NCBI RefSeq assembly: GCF_019578655.1
Contig: NC_063262.1
Coordinates: 13,461,582-13,525,581, forward strand
Direction of reading: 5' to 3'
Source: Ricinus communis
Taxonomy: Eukaryota; Streptophyta; Magnoliopsida; Malpighiales; Euphorbiaceae
Length of the DNA stretch: 64,000 bases
Of this stretch, positions 23,590-34,980 are shown one piece after another. A program made the position numbers and the translations under genes. Numbering within the stretch: the first letter of the stretch is position 1; each line of letters opens with the position of its first letter. The notes below the pieces were generated by a model. The model was not told the DNA's origin and did not search any database. It worked only from the letters and a program-made list of their open reading frames with translations.

Positions 23590-24590
23590 CGGGGAAGAGA
23601 TTTGCTGATGTATGGCTTCTTGACTCAGGAGCAACTTATCACATGACCTCTTGAAGAGAATGGTTCCATCATTATGAACCTATCTTAGGAGGATCTGTGT
23701 ATAGTTGTGAAGATAATGTCTTAAAAATCATGAACCTTTGGAACTATCAGTTGAAGATGCATGGCCAGTGCAGTCCGTACTATTCAAGAAGTGCGACATG
23801 TGGAAGGTCCGAAGAAGAATTTGTTATCTCCGGGACAAATTTGGATGATCTTAATTGCATTATCAAAGTTCGGAAAGGAATCATGAAGATTAGCCAGAGA
23901 GCGCTTGTAATTATGAAAGGAGAAAAAATTCGCCGCTAATTTGTATATGTTTTTGGGAGAGACTATGCATGAAGCAGAAGCATCTGTTGCTTCAAGTAGT
24001 TCAAGCGAGAGATCTGCAATGGTGTGGCATCAGAAGCTTGGACATATGTCTGAACAAGGCATGAAGGTTCTTGCTGAGAAAAATCTACTTCCTGATCTCA
24101 CAAAGGTGTCATTACCCTTTTGTGAGCATTGCATAACAAGCATCTACGATTCATACATCCAATTCTAGAAGCAAGGATGTTCTAGAATTAGTTCACTCTG
24201 ATGTATGGCAAGCACCAGTTTCATCACTAGGAGGAGCTAAGTACTTTGTGTCCTTCATCGATGATTACTCCAGGAGATGTTGGGTGTATCCTATCAAGAG
24301 CAAGGGAGATGTATTTGCAATTTTCAAAACTTACAAAGCACGGGTTGAACTTGATTCAGGCAATAAGATCAAGTGTTTGAGGACAGATAATGGAGAAGAA
24401 TACACAGGTAATGAATTTAATAGCTTTTGCAAGCAAGAAGGCATCAAGAGGCGTTCACTACGGCATACACTCCTCAACAAAATGGAGTGGCAGAGCGGAT
24501 GAACAGAACTCACATTAGAAAGAACTAGAGCATTGTTGGGAGTACTGCAGGGCCTAAATAAGGCATTCAATGAGGCGTTAACACTGTTAT
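23590..24590 (+). pseudogene. Copia pol: protease and integrase part
   Basis: Aspartic protease active site LLDSGATYHMTS at about 23616-23651 is followed by a stop. The GAG-pre-integrase zinc-binding region is at 23941-24168 (VWHQKLGHMSEQGMKVLAEK, then PFCEHC). The integrase core is at about 24190-24590: first Asp in VHSDVWQAP, then SFIDDYSRRCWVYPIKSKGD, second Asp in LRTDNGEEYTG, and the Glu in a shifted frame (near NGVAERMNRT). At least three frameshifts or stops interrupt this part (23652, 24165, about 24470-24590). Confidence 0.88.
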
Positions 24591-26646
24591 GTGATTAACC
24601 GGTCTCCATCTACAACAATTGATCAAAAGACACTGATGGAGATGTGGACTGGGAAGCCAGTTGATTATTCAAACCTCCATATATTTGGAAGTCCTGTGTA
24701 TGTGATGTTTAATACCCAAGAAACTGCAAAGCTGGATCCAAAATCCAGGAAGTGTTTGTTCTTGGGATATGCTAATAGTGTGAAGGGGTATTGCCTGTGG
24801 GATCCCACTGCCCACAAGGTTATAATTAGTAGGGATGTAATCTTCTTAGAAGATAAATTGAAGGGAGAAAATGATAGCACTTCAAAAGAAAATTCAGAGA
24901 CTACAACTATACAGGTGGAAAGAAAGTCTACGGGAAGAAGATTCTTCCAAGGCACGAGCACGAAGAGGAAGAACCAGTCGAGTTTGAAGAGCCAGCCGAG
25001 TTTGAAGAGTCAGAACTTGGAAAGGGAAAACGTATAAAATTTACACCAACCTGGTAGAAAGATTATGATATAGGCAGTAATGTCGCATACTGTCTTCTAA
25101 CTGAGGAAGGGGAGCCATTAACTCTCCAAGAAGCAATGAGCAGTTTAGATGCATCTCAGTGGATGGCAGCAATGCAAGAAGAGATGGAAGCTCTACATAA
25201 GAACAAGACTTGGGAGCTTGTGCCACTACCACAAGGAAGAAAGGCCATTGGCAACAAATGGGTCTTTAAGATCAAAAGAAATAGTGATGATCAAGTGGAG
25301 TGGTTTCGTGCAAGAATGGTGGTGAAAGGATATGCTCAGAAGGAAGGGATTGACTTCAATGATATATTTTTTCCTTTGGTTCGATTAACAACTGTTCGAG
25401 TAGTCTTGGCGATGTGTGCTATATTTGACTTACATCTAAAGCAGCTAGATGTGAAAACAGCTTTTCTTCATGGAGATCTTAAGGAAGAAATTTATATGCT
25501 CCAGCCAGAAGGTTTTGAAGAAAAAGGAAAGCGGAATTTGGTTTGTAGGTTGAACAAATCTTTATACGGTTTAAAGCAGGCGCCGAGGTGTTGGTATAAG
25601 AGATTTGATTCCTTCATCATGAGCCTTGGATACAACAGACTTAATTCAGACCCTTGTGCATATTTCAAGAGGTTTGGTAAAAGTGATTTTATTATCTTAC
25701 TGTTGTATGTAGATGACATGTTGGTAGCAGGCCCCAATAAAGATCATATTGAAGAACTAAAGGCACAGTTGGCTAGGGAATTTGAAATGAAGGACTTGGG
25801 ACCAGCAAACAAGATTCTAGGGATGCAAATTCAAGGGCGAAACAATAGGAAGATTTGGCTTTCTCAGAAAAATTATTTGAAGAAGGTCTTACGACGCTTC
25901 AATATGCAAGATTGTAAGTCAATTTCTACCCCACTTCCTGTTAGTTTCAAATTATCCTCCAGTATGAGTCCTAGCGTTGAAGAAGGAAGGATGGAAATGT
26001 CTCGAAAATCGTATGCATCGAGTGGGGAGTTTAATGTTCGCGATGATTTGTACACGACATTGCACATGCAGCCGGGAGTAGTAAGTCGGTACATGGCGAA
26101 TCCTGGCAGAGAGCATTGGAATGTTGTAAAGAGGATCTTAAGATATGTTAAGGGAACCTCAGATGTTGTATTGTGTTATGGAGGATCAGACTTTATTATC
26201 AGAGGATATGTTGACTCAGATTATGCAGGTGATCTTGATAAAAGCAAATCTACTACAGGGTATGTGTTCACACTTACTCGCGAGTCGAGCTGGTATCAAA
26301 CTGCGATCGGTTGTGGCGACATCAAGGCGAATATGTAGCAGCTACACAAGCTAGTAAGGAAGTAGTATGGTTGAAAATGATGATGGAGGAACTCGGGCAT
26401 GAACAAGAGCATATTCCTCTATTCGCGGATCAGAGTGCCTTGCATCTCGCAAGGAATCCAGCTTTTCATTCAAAGTCAAAGCACATACGAGTCCAGTATC
26501 ACTTCGTTCGTGAAAAAGTGGAAGAGGGCACTGTGGATATGCAAAAAATTCATACTAAAGACAACCTAGCAGATTTTTTGACGAAGGTAGTTAACACTGA
26601 TAAATTTATTTGGTGTCAATCCTCTAGTGGCCTGATAAAAGTATAA
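24591..26646 (+). pseudogene. Copia pol: integrase tail, reverse transcriptase and RNase H
   Basis: 24591-25037 is the integrase C-terminal region (INRSPSTTIDQKTLMEMWTG; HIFGSPVYVMFNTQETAKLD; KCLFLGYANSVKGYCLWDP). 25136-26338 is the RT (NKWVFKIKRN, QLDVKTAFLHGDL, catalytic LLYVDDMLVAG with YVDD at residues 191-194, KDLGPANKILGMQIQ). From about 26019 to 26085 two offsetting shifts garble the 'VGSLMFAMICTR' region, which is readable in the +1 frame. RNase H follows (GYVDSDYAGDLDKSKSTTGY), breaks at 26290-26338, and resumes in another frame at 26311-26646 (AATQASKEVVWLKMMMEELG; HIRVQYHFVREKVEEG; DNLADFLTKVV). The RT core alone is long and intact. Confidence 0.92.
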
Positions 26647-26711
26647 GCAGCATGGAAAGACAAGGAAAAAAGAACGGTGTGAAGATCTTACTGATCCTCA
26701 ATCAAATCTTC

Positions 26712-26722
26712 AAGTGGGAGAT
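26712..26722 (+). other. Polypurine tract of Copia element
   Basis: aagtgggagat directly before the right LTR start TGTTGATATT. Confidence 0.85.
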
Positions 26723-27130
26723 TGTTGATATTTAGGGATTTGTATCTCTCCCACATTGTTAAGTTATTAATTTTTTAGGAGTATTTCTCCCACATTGCTA
26801 AGTTAACAATTTTGAGGCACCTTCTAAGCCTCACCTTGTTATTCTATCATCCAAAAAATAAGAGAAAAATATTAGAGAGTTAAGCAATTATTTTCTCCTA
26901 TTATAAAGAGAGAATTTTAATGTTTTCTCCTTTATAAATAGAGAGTTTGTAACTCTTATTATTTTCTTATAGTAAAATTCTTCTATTCTTGCCCGTGGTT
27001 TTTACTCTAATTTGTTTAGGGGTTTTCCACGTAAATCTGTGTGTTCTATTGTGTATTTTGTCTTTCTTTATCTTTATTTTCTCAAATTATTAGCTGTGAT
27101 TTTGTTCTATCAGGTTCATATTTTTCTACA
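26723..27130 (+). repeat. Right LTR of Copia element (408 bp)
   Basis: Same start and end as the left LTR; single copy of the 43-bp unit. TATA-like tttataaata at 26931-26940. Followed by the CAATG duplication (27131-27135). Confidence 0.93.
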
Positions 27131-27135
27131 CAATG

Positions 27136-27780
27136 TACCCTTCTCGGTCGCAATTCACCTTTCTTGTCACAATTTTATAGGCAACTTTGTCTATTTAGAA
27201 TTTTTCTAAGTATAAGAACTCTCAATCTTTGGAGACTCGAATTTCAATAAAAGTATTTAAGAATATTATTAATAATATTCAATTTAATTGTCAAGATCAA
27301 AACAAATTTACTAGGATAACACACCAACTTTGGGTCAACGAAAACTAGACATAAACTTAAAAAAAATTAATCGATTACTCAATAAGACTAATTAAAGATC
27401 AGTCAATTATTATTTAATGTTCTAATAAACTTCAATTAGAGTTAAAATTACTAAAAGCACGAAGCGTTACATCATTGTGTTTTTGTTTTAAAGAAAAATT
27501 TATTTTTTTCAATTTTTTTTGGTGGATTTCTACATGTCCTTCGATGATCACATATTCTACACTTATTTTGATATTTCATTTTGTCATGCCTTGATTATTT
27601 TTTGTTTTAATATTTTGTTTTCCATCCTACCATGATTCTTGTTTATTTAGTCTTTCAAACTCTATTCTACCTTTTATAGTGAGTAGAAGTATATTTTTCA
27701 CTTCAATTGGGACATCCCATGTACTTTATTTAGCAATTGGATACACTTTGGATAACAGGTGTAGACTCATGGTGGTAGGA
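27136..27780. other. Right part of the Copia target repeat, then AT-rich DNA
   Basis: 27136-27330 continues the pre-insertion sequence ('ctcggtcgcaattcac', later 'attgtcaagatcaaaac', which resembles the edge of a SIRE-like LTR). 27331-27780 holds nothing I can identify. Confidence 0.35.
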
Positions 27781-28800
27781 ATCACTATACGGCTTCGTAA
27801 ATTTATTCCCATGCACAAGAAAATTTCATTTTTAGGTAATACTTAAGAAGAAAGCTGTAATCTTCTATATGAGCTTTGGCTGTAAAAAAGTCAGTTTTCT
27901 TTGTCGAGAAACACCCCCATTTGAGTTACAGCATCGTGACTTGGCTTGGTATTTCTTTTTATACCCAAAAGATGTACCCTTAAATACTAGCTAAAGGTGT
28001 ATCTTTAGTGTATGTCCTCTCTAAGTCGACTGAATTTGGATATCCCATATACCAATGTCATAAGACTTAAATATGGTTAAAATGATATGGAGAATGCAAT
28101 GCAAGATAATGGTTAAAATGATATGGAGAATGCAATGCAAGACTAAGTTACTAAAAATAAATTAAATTAAATTTATAATTTTATTGAAAATCAATTCTTT
28201 TCTTCTTTATGGGGTCGTTGTAGGCGAAGGGCTCCCGTTGATGCTCAAAGTAGTATCGCAACTACAATGATTGATAAAGCAGGGGAGGGAGATTGAGAAA
28301 ACTCGGGTCTCTCTGCCTTACTTTAGGGAATATGAGATGCTATCACATAGATAGACCCTGGAGAAGACCATGGAGTCGCCATTTGAGTAAATAACTACAG
28401 GAAAATAGTAGGAACTTAGGCAGCTGCTCAATTTCTTGTAGAGAGCCCAACAATCTTTACCCATTTCATAGAGATTTGGTTTGAAAGTTAGGTACAAATT
28501 GGGAAGGTGTTAGGCACCCCAATCCGCCTGGACATTGGTCCAACCTTCACTTGAATTTATAAATCTCGTTAATCTTATAGATGTTAACTTAGCCAATCCT
28601 ATTACCCTCGTTTTTAATACACGACCAATTTTGTCTTTTTAGCATGCAAGGTGAGATTGGAAAGCTATAAATCAAGATCGCACCCGTGGGATTCATTTTA
28701 TCTTTGTGCATGTGAGGTGATCAAGAACTCATTCACACTTAATTTCTACGGTATTACCTTAAAGGTCCCACCATAGCACTTTCTACTTCTAATAGGCCAC
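27781..28800 (-). mobile_element. Tat-type leader and LTR remnant, minus orientation, truncated
   Basis: 27985-28060 ('tttggatatcccatataccaatg') matches the leader of the left element at about 1245-1275 ('ttgggatatcctatatactaatg'). At 28217-28223 the sequence tgtaggc is the reverse complement of an LTR 3' end (gcctaca). 28359-28530 carries the LTR hallmarks ggagtcgccat, agagcccaac and ggtgttaggcacccc, followed by 'agcatgcaaggtgag' and 'catgtgaggtgatcaag'. The LTR stops near 28800, where a different type of sequence begins. Confidence 0.6.
28073..28142. repeat. 36-bp tandem duplication
   Basis: The unit atggttaaaatgatatggag... (36 bp) occurs at 28073-28108 and again at 28109-28142, with no mismatch over the 34 bases of the second copy. 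Confidence 0.85.
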
Positions 28801-29960
28801 GAATTATATTATAATCATTCTTAACAAGTCCGTAATAAGTAATCCCATATTTTTTCATCAAGTTCGGGTAAAGACCAAAGGTCTTCAACAACCAATATGG
28901 TAGAACAACTCAAAAGATAAGTATCATTAATTCTTCATACTTATTCCTAGTTCGAAGTACCATTATACAAGTAAAAATCCCTATCATTACAAGTATTTTC
29001 TTCATATAGATAAATATATGATTTGAAGATCTATTGATTTTAACAACTAATTGCAGAGTTGATCATTCGAACCTTTCAATTCATAAATATAGATTTTGAA
29101 CCCATAAATGGAAATATTTTCGAAATTCATAAAGAAAAAAAGAAGCAAATTAGTCAAAAAGAGAAGAGAATTGGACAAAAAAATCAAATAACTTGGGCAA
29201 AAAAGAAACAAAGTGACTTAGACAAATCTTTTTTGTCGATAACCTTACACTAAATAATCAAATTTTGATTAAATACAAAATCGATCAAACATTACTTGAA
29301 AAAGAAAATGTTTCTTCTGCTAAAAAATGAAATGTTCCAAAAGTTCTTAAAAATTCTTTCTCATATTAGACCATTTGTATCTGTATGCATTCGGATCCCA
29401 ATTCATGGTTCTCTCAGTTCGAGAAAGAAAAATAAAAGGATTGAACCATTTCTTCTGATTTTGTTTCAAATTCTATAAATGTTGATTGATCATATATTTT
29501 ATTATAGTTCTATAATTCAGAGTATCATTTCCAATTGGATCTTTTTGAATTCCATATTTAAAATTGTGATTAGATTTATTCATTAAAAAGAATTGAGTTA
29601 ATATATTTCTTATTTACCCATATATACTATATTGGATTGAATCAGATTTAGAATCAATCCATATTGATTGACTGCCTCCATTATGTTATTGCTAGCAAAT
29701 ACTATTATTTTTTATTTTAGATCTTCAAAATAATTTCCACAGGAGATTCATACATTTTTCTTTTCTGATCCTTCAAAGAGGAGTGAGTCTTACTATTATA
29801 AATAGTTTTACAAAGTTCAAGGTAATGCACATATATTCATACATAAAATCAATACAAATATCTTTTGCTAAAACTTCTCTACGAGTATTCAATCCCTAGA
29901 TTACCCTTTGAAATTGAAGGCCCTAGTGCAATGATAATATACTTCTACTACACTTTGTAT
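28801..29960. other. Possible plastid-derived (NUPT) segment
   Basis: AT-rich sequence unlike the flanking repeats. Two adjoining plus-strand frames, 29059-29253 ([35 protein letters not shown]) and 29296-29478 ([34 protein letters not shown]), look like one Lys/Gln/Ile-rich protein broken by shifts. The style recalls the plastid ycf1 (TIC214) gene, and the flanks look like plastid spacer. I cannot confirm this by eye; it may instead be a decayed nuclear repeat. Confidence 0.3.
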
Positions 29961-30116
29961 AATTTTTTAATCAATTATTAACACCATAATATATTCTTGC
30001 AACTATAAAAATATCATTTTCTTATTTTGAAGAAAATATTAGCTATAGCTGACAATTCTATAAGACTTTTGACAGTTCTCCCAACTCGTTATATATAAAC
30101 TAGGGCTGAGCATGGA

Positions 30117-31501
30117 TGTCACAACCAATTTTTTTTTTTAATTAATAATTAATATTCATTAGCATGTCATTAAACATATCATTTGCATCATGATTATATA
30201 TGATCTATTTTATTATATTATGTGGTAGATAAATAAATTATTTAGTTACATATTGATTTAATTGAAAAGTAATGATTTTGGACTAAATTGGAAAGTTAGA
30301 AAGAAAGAGGATTAAATTGTAATTTGCCTATTTCTACACCAATATACCACCTCTTTCATTTGTTCTTATCTACGTATGCTTTCCAATTTCCTTTTCTTCT
30401 TTGTCTCTCTCATTTTTCTCCTTTCCTTCTTCAACTTTGATTTTCCAAATCAAACTCTACAAAACTTTTAGTAAGTGAAAATCAAATTCTTCTTTTAAGC
30501 TTGAAAGATTTGGGCTTTCTTAATCAAGGAAAACAAAGGTGAGTAATTTTAATTGCTTGATTTTGCTGTAAATTAGGGTTAATGATATGAAATTGTTGAT
30601 GATTATGTGTTTTGGAATTGTTTAATCAAGAGTAAACATGCTTTTACTTGTGATCTTGAAGCTGAAATTTCTGGGCAGATTTTTCACTTATGATTTCGTG
30701 ACCTTAGAGGCTTTATCTCGAAAATTTTCAAACATGAAAGTTGTAGGTATATGTCTTAAGAATATCTCTGTAAAATGGTTTTGCAGATTGTTGAGTGAGT
30801 AGGAACTTATGAGGTTCGATTTTGCTGCTACTCTGTTTTTGGTTCAGCAGGTGACCTGGTTTTTGTGCTGACATTTTGAGGCATTTAGAGGCTGAACCAA
30901 GCAGAGAGTTAAACATGAAAGTTGTTCATTTATATATCTAGTATATGTCTGCAAAATTTCATAATTTTTGGTTGAGTATAACATGAGATATGTTGAACTT
31001 AATATGGCCTGCCCGAAACTGTTTTAAGCAGAAATCGGGCTTAGGATTCAGAAATTTATTGCAAATTTTGTGTTTCATAACTTAAGTTAGAGAAGTCCAA
31101 ATTGAGTAAAATTAGTGTCTATAGAAACTTTAGAATGTTAAATTTATATCTGGAGAGTTTCATCAAAAAATTCATTCGTTTGGTTGGTCATTTAATAGGA
31201 AACTTTTTGCTGTTCTGTTTAGATGAAAATTTGAGCAGCTGTATAGAAAATGCCATAACTATTTCTATACCAATGATTTTGAAGTGATTCTTTCTGCTAT
31301 GGTTTCTATAAAAATGGAAGTGTAATTCTGAAAAATATGAGATTTTTATTAATTGTACATAAGTTTTGGTGTAATTTCTAAATCAGTACCTACAAACTGC
31401 CTTCATCAACAAATATGTTGATTTGTTGTCATTCATCTCATGCATCATATTAATATCTAGAATATATGTTATTTTGTTGAAATGTGATATTTTATTGATA
31501 G

Positions 31502-31538
<37 letters not shown>

Positions 31539-32489
31539 GCCTTGTGATTGAATTGTATTTGTATTGAATATGTGAATAGGTTCATCCAAAGGCAAGGAAG
31601 TGGTAAGAGAAAAAGAATAGGATTACTTTGTTATCCTATAACTTTTGGTAAGTATTTAATAGACTAAACTTTGTGTATATTGAGTAGGGACTGCTGTTTG
31701 ATTACTTGATAATTTCTTGGTTGACTGAGTTGATATTAGTTATGTTTTTGGCTTGTTATAAAGTGAATTGATTGTGATGTGTTGTGAAGTGAAATGATTG
31801 TGATTAAGGATTGATGACTTTTGTATGGATATTGTGTGATCGGGAAAGCTGAGCCGGGATAGCTACCCGAGTATGTGAGATGGCAAGACCGAGCCAAGGA
31901 TAGTCTTGTCAAGTGGTTACCGAAATTTAAAAAATGTGAGGAAATGTAAGGATGAGTCATCTGATCCTAATTTGATAGAAATAATGTGGAATTGAATTAT
32001 TTGACTTGGTTGAGTTTGAGATTATTTGCATTACGTGAGATGAAATTATATGTTTATGAGGATAACTGAAATGGTTGATTTTGTGATTGTTAGTTAAGTG
32101 TTGGTATAATTTTCTGTATTGATAAAGATTTGATAATTCTAGCCTAATATACTATAGTTTAGTAAATTAAATGCTTATTGAGTCGCTAGCTCATTCCTTA
32201 GCAAATTTTTTTTTTCAGATTAGTGCAGTTGTAGATAGCCTTAGCTGTGCATTGCTCTCTTTGCATCAGTCAATATTATCAGGTGGGCCAGAGGAGTTAT
32301 CTAAAGCATTGGAGCATTTTGGGAACTTGTGTGAATTAAACTACTGTATAAATATTTCTTATATATATTAAGTATGTCATGCCACTTAAATTGTATGAAT
32401 GTATATTGTAACTAAGTAGTAAATTATGTTTATAAAGTTATATATATATATATTGCTATTCAATGGGAAGTTTGAGTTGGGGTGTTACA
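30117..32489. mobile_element. Solo LTR (2373 bp) nested in the hAT terminal repeat
   Basis: Starts TGTCACAACC, ends GGTGTTACA, and is flanked on both sides by ATGGA (30112-30116 and 32490-32494), a perfect 5-bp target duplication. No internal gag/pol, so this is one LTR left after recombination. The terminal sequences are those I associate with Ty3/Gypsy chromovirus (Tekay/Del-like) LTRs. It includes a (TA)n microsatellite at about 31505-31534. Small frames inside it are not genes. Confidence 0.87.
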
Positions 32490-33061
32490 ATGGATCTCGG
32501 TGATTCCCGCCTGAACCGAATAACCGTACCGAAAAAATACCAGAACCGAAATAACCGAAAGTTTTTATAACCAAATTAAACCGATCTGAATTTTTTTACT
32601 ATTACAGTATGGTATTGGTTCTTTAGTAAAAACTGTACCATAACCGCATTCGTAATCGATTTCGTCTTGGTCGAGCCGACCAAACCGTAGAACTGAATTT
32701 TTTACATATATTTATTAATAATTATTTATATTATATAAAAAATACATATTAAAAATAACTATAATATTATAAAATACTTTATACTTTATAAAAAAATTAT
32801 TTTATATTTATCATTTATATAATTCAAGCAATTGTTATCGAAATAAAAAATGATACATATTAAAAATAAGTATAATATTATAATATACTTTATACTCTAT
32901 AAAAAAATATAAGTTATAAATATTAATATGTCACATAGTATACTGATACTAGTAATCTAGTATACATACTACAATACTAGATTTAAAGTACTTGAAAGCT
33001 ATGTGCAAATTAAAGTACTTGAAAGCTAAGTATACCATTTATTATGGTGAAAATGAGGCAA

Positions 33062-33575
33062 AAATTTAGAAAAAATAGTGAAAACAACTTTAAAGTTGAT
33101 GGTGGATGAATACAAGATAATTGAGGATCAATTATATATGGGTGAGTTTATAGGGAGCTTAGAGAAATCTGCATATGATAGTGGGCCAAGTGATACAGAA
33201 ACAAAAGAAAAAATTGATGAGTTCTTTTTAGAGGAAGAAGCGCAGCAGAATTTGTCTAAGATATCTGAGTTAGATAGGTACTTCGAAGAATTTGCAGAAA
33301 AATTCACCATTGATTTCGATATCTTAGCATGGTGGAAGGTGAATTCAGTAAGGTGTCATATCTTGTCCAAGGTTGCACGCAATGTATTGGCTATCCAAGC
33401 TTCAATAGTAGCCTCTGAATCTGCATTTAGTACTGGAGGATGAACTTTAGATCAATATAGAAGTTCTTTACTTCCTACAACAGCGGAGGTCCTCATTTGT
33501 TGTCAAGATTGGCTTAGAAGTTCAAATAAACCTATCAAACTAGAAGAATCAATAGAGGATATTGAAAGCATAGAG
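33062..33575 (+). pseudogene. hAT transposase, C-terminal dimerisation domain
   Basis: Reads LSKISELDRYFEEFAEKFTI, DFDILAWWKVNSVRCHILSK, VARNVLAIQASIVASESAFS, TGG, stop at 33441, then in the same frame TLDQYRSSLLPTTAEVLICC and QDWLRSSNKPIK. This is the conserved hAT C-terminal (dimerisation) region; LAWWKVN, A.DVLAI-type and ASESAFSTGGR are its landmarks. The Arg expected after TGG is a TGA stop (CGA-to-TGA fits C deamination). The catalytic core upstream is missing, so the protein is non-functional. Confidence 0.88.
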
Positions 33576-34227
33576 TCAGGTAACATTTCTTTACTTCTTA
33601 CATATGTTTGTTTATTGCTGATGCTGTTAATTTTTATTGACGTAATTTTTTACTTTTATTGTAAAAATTATTCAAGATCCTGAGATTGGTGAGTTCCTTA
33701 TGCCAAGATTAAATGTGAAGTGCTAATTTTGAGGGGAGGTAATAACATTCCTTTGCTAATTTTGGACATATATTTTAGTGCTACATAAAGTTTGTAAATT
33801 TATTTATTTTAATGATTGTCGTCTACAAAATATTTTTATGCTAGTAGTAACATATATTTTAATAGTTTGTATTTGAATATTGAATGAATTAATATATTTG
33901 CAAGTGACTGAATTGCAAAACAGGTTGTTCAAGAATGTGATTGCAATTCTAATTCAAATTTTCATGCTACTTTTTTTAGGTTGGTAATCATATTTTCTCT
34001 AAATGTATTTGATTAAAGATGAGATTAAAGTTGTGTTTTTTAAATTTTTTAGAACCGAAAATAGCACCGAACCGAACTGTATTTAACCGTAAAATTGGTA
34101 CAATACGGTATTGGATCCTTTTATGTTTGATACGGTACTAGTATCTTCAATTTTAAAATAATCGAGGTTTGGTATGGTACTGGTGATTTATAGATAACCT
34201 AATTGAATCGATCCGTATTCAGCTCTA

Positions 34228-34944
34228 ACTTATAAACAAACTAAAGTACTGCATTTTTTTAGACTTTTCTCAAGACAAATTTGAACAATTCTCGTTCAAC
34301 TTAAGTTGCCACAATGGAAGTTAGATGGGGTTGAGTCCGAGAGTCATGGTCATCCTTACTAGCTTATGCGGATTCACACTACCTCTAGTCAATCGATGTT
34401 GAGCTTTAGATACGAATTATTCCAAATTCGATAATTATTTGCATGAAGAATCTTATTATGGTCATCAATATTAAGGAAATGCTAAGGCTCTTAAAACTCT
34501 TTAATACTCTATAAATGCATCATACTATGTTAAAACTATTGTATTCATTTATAGAACTAAAAAGGGTAAGGTGTATTTAACTGTCATTTAATTGTAAGTG
34601 TAATGAGTCGAGCTCGAGCTCAAAGACGAGCCGAGCTCCTTGATAATACTCTACTCGAGCTAGCTTGGGAGGCTATATTCAATATGTAATGGTGGAAGAG
34701 ATCGTCGGTCAAGGAAGAAATATTGAGTGTTGCATTTTTAATCACATTGTGCGGAAAGGCTATTGGAACTGCTGCTTAAGAAAAAGAAAGTTTAGAGTGA
34801 GGAATGGAAGAAGGTTCTTGGAAATTATGGGTTTGCCATCCAAGGGTATATAAGAAGTCAACTGTCTCAATTACATCACTATAACGCTATAAAGATTCAG
34901 GGTGTGAAACAGGTTTAATCAACAGAACAAAAGGATTAAAATTA
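34228..34944. other. Upstream region of FCLY
   Basis: Non-coding. Contains a palindromic 'gagctcgagctcaaagacgagccgagctc' area (34609-34637, shown here in pieces) and a T-poor stretch before the gene. The FCLY promoter must lie here; no firm TATA box assigned. Confidence 0.35.
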
Positions 34945-34980
34945 GTGGTGTCTATCTGTCTACCTCCAGTATCAATAATA

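Larger units (their letters stand above)
22014..27130 (+). mobile_element. Ty1/Copia retrotransposon, structurally complete, genes broken
   Basis: A 5117-bp element: LTR 22014-22480, primer-binding site, gag, protease, integrase, reverse transcriptase, RNase H, polypurine tract, LTR 26723-27130, with matching target duplications. The order protease-integrase-RT-RNase H defines Copia; the gag and pol sequence (FEIEKFNGSNFSLWKLKIKA; LNKSLYGLKQAPRCWYKRFD) places it in the Tork/Tnt1-like group. Integrity of ends argues for a moderately recent insertion, yet gag and pol carry many frameshifts and stops, so it cannot be autonomous. Confidence 0.95.
30101..34227. mobile_element. hAT-superfamily DNA transposon, internally deleted, with nested solo LTR
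   Basis: Left end TAGGGCTGAGC (30101-30111) and, beyond the nested LTR, ATGGATCTCGG. Right end cgatccgtattcagctcta (34209-34227), whose reverse complement matches the left end at 14 of 18 positions. Sub-terminal 'accgaa'-rich sequence follows at 32510-32580 and again near 34055-34090, as is usual for this hAT group. A transposase C-terminus lies inside. Without the 2378 bp of LTR plus duplicated target the element is about 1.75 kb, too short for a full transposase. The 8-bp target duplication is not clean: atataaac on the left, ttataaac offset by two bases on the right. Confidence 0.8.

Noticed and set aside
28073..28142. Short direct repeats as a possible CRISPR array
   Set aside because: Only two contiguous copies with no spacers, in a plant genome; a simple tandem duplication.
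31383..31595. Frames around the (TA)n run
   Set aside because: Created by the microsatellite and LTR sequence; not genes.
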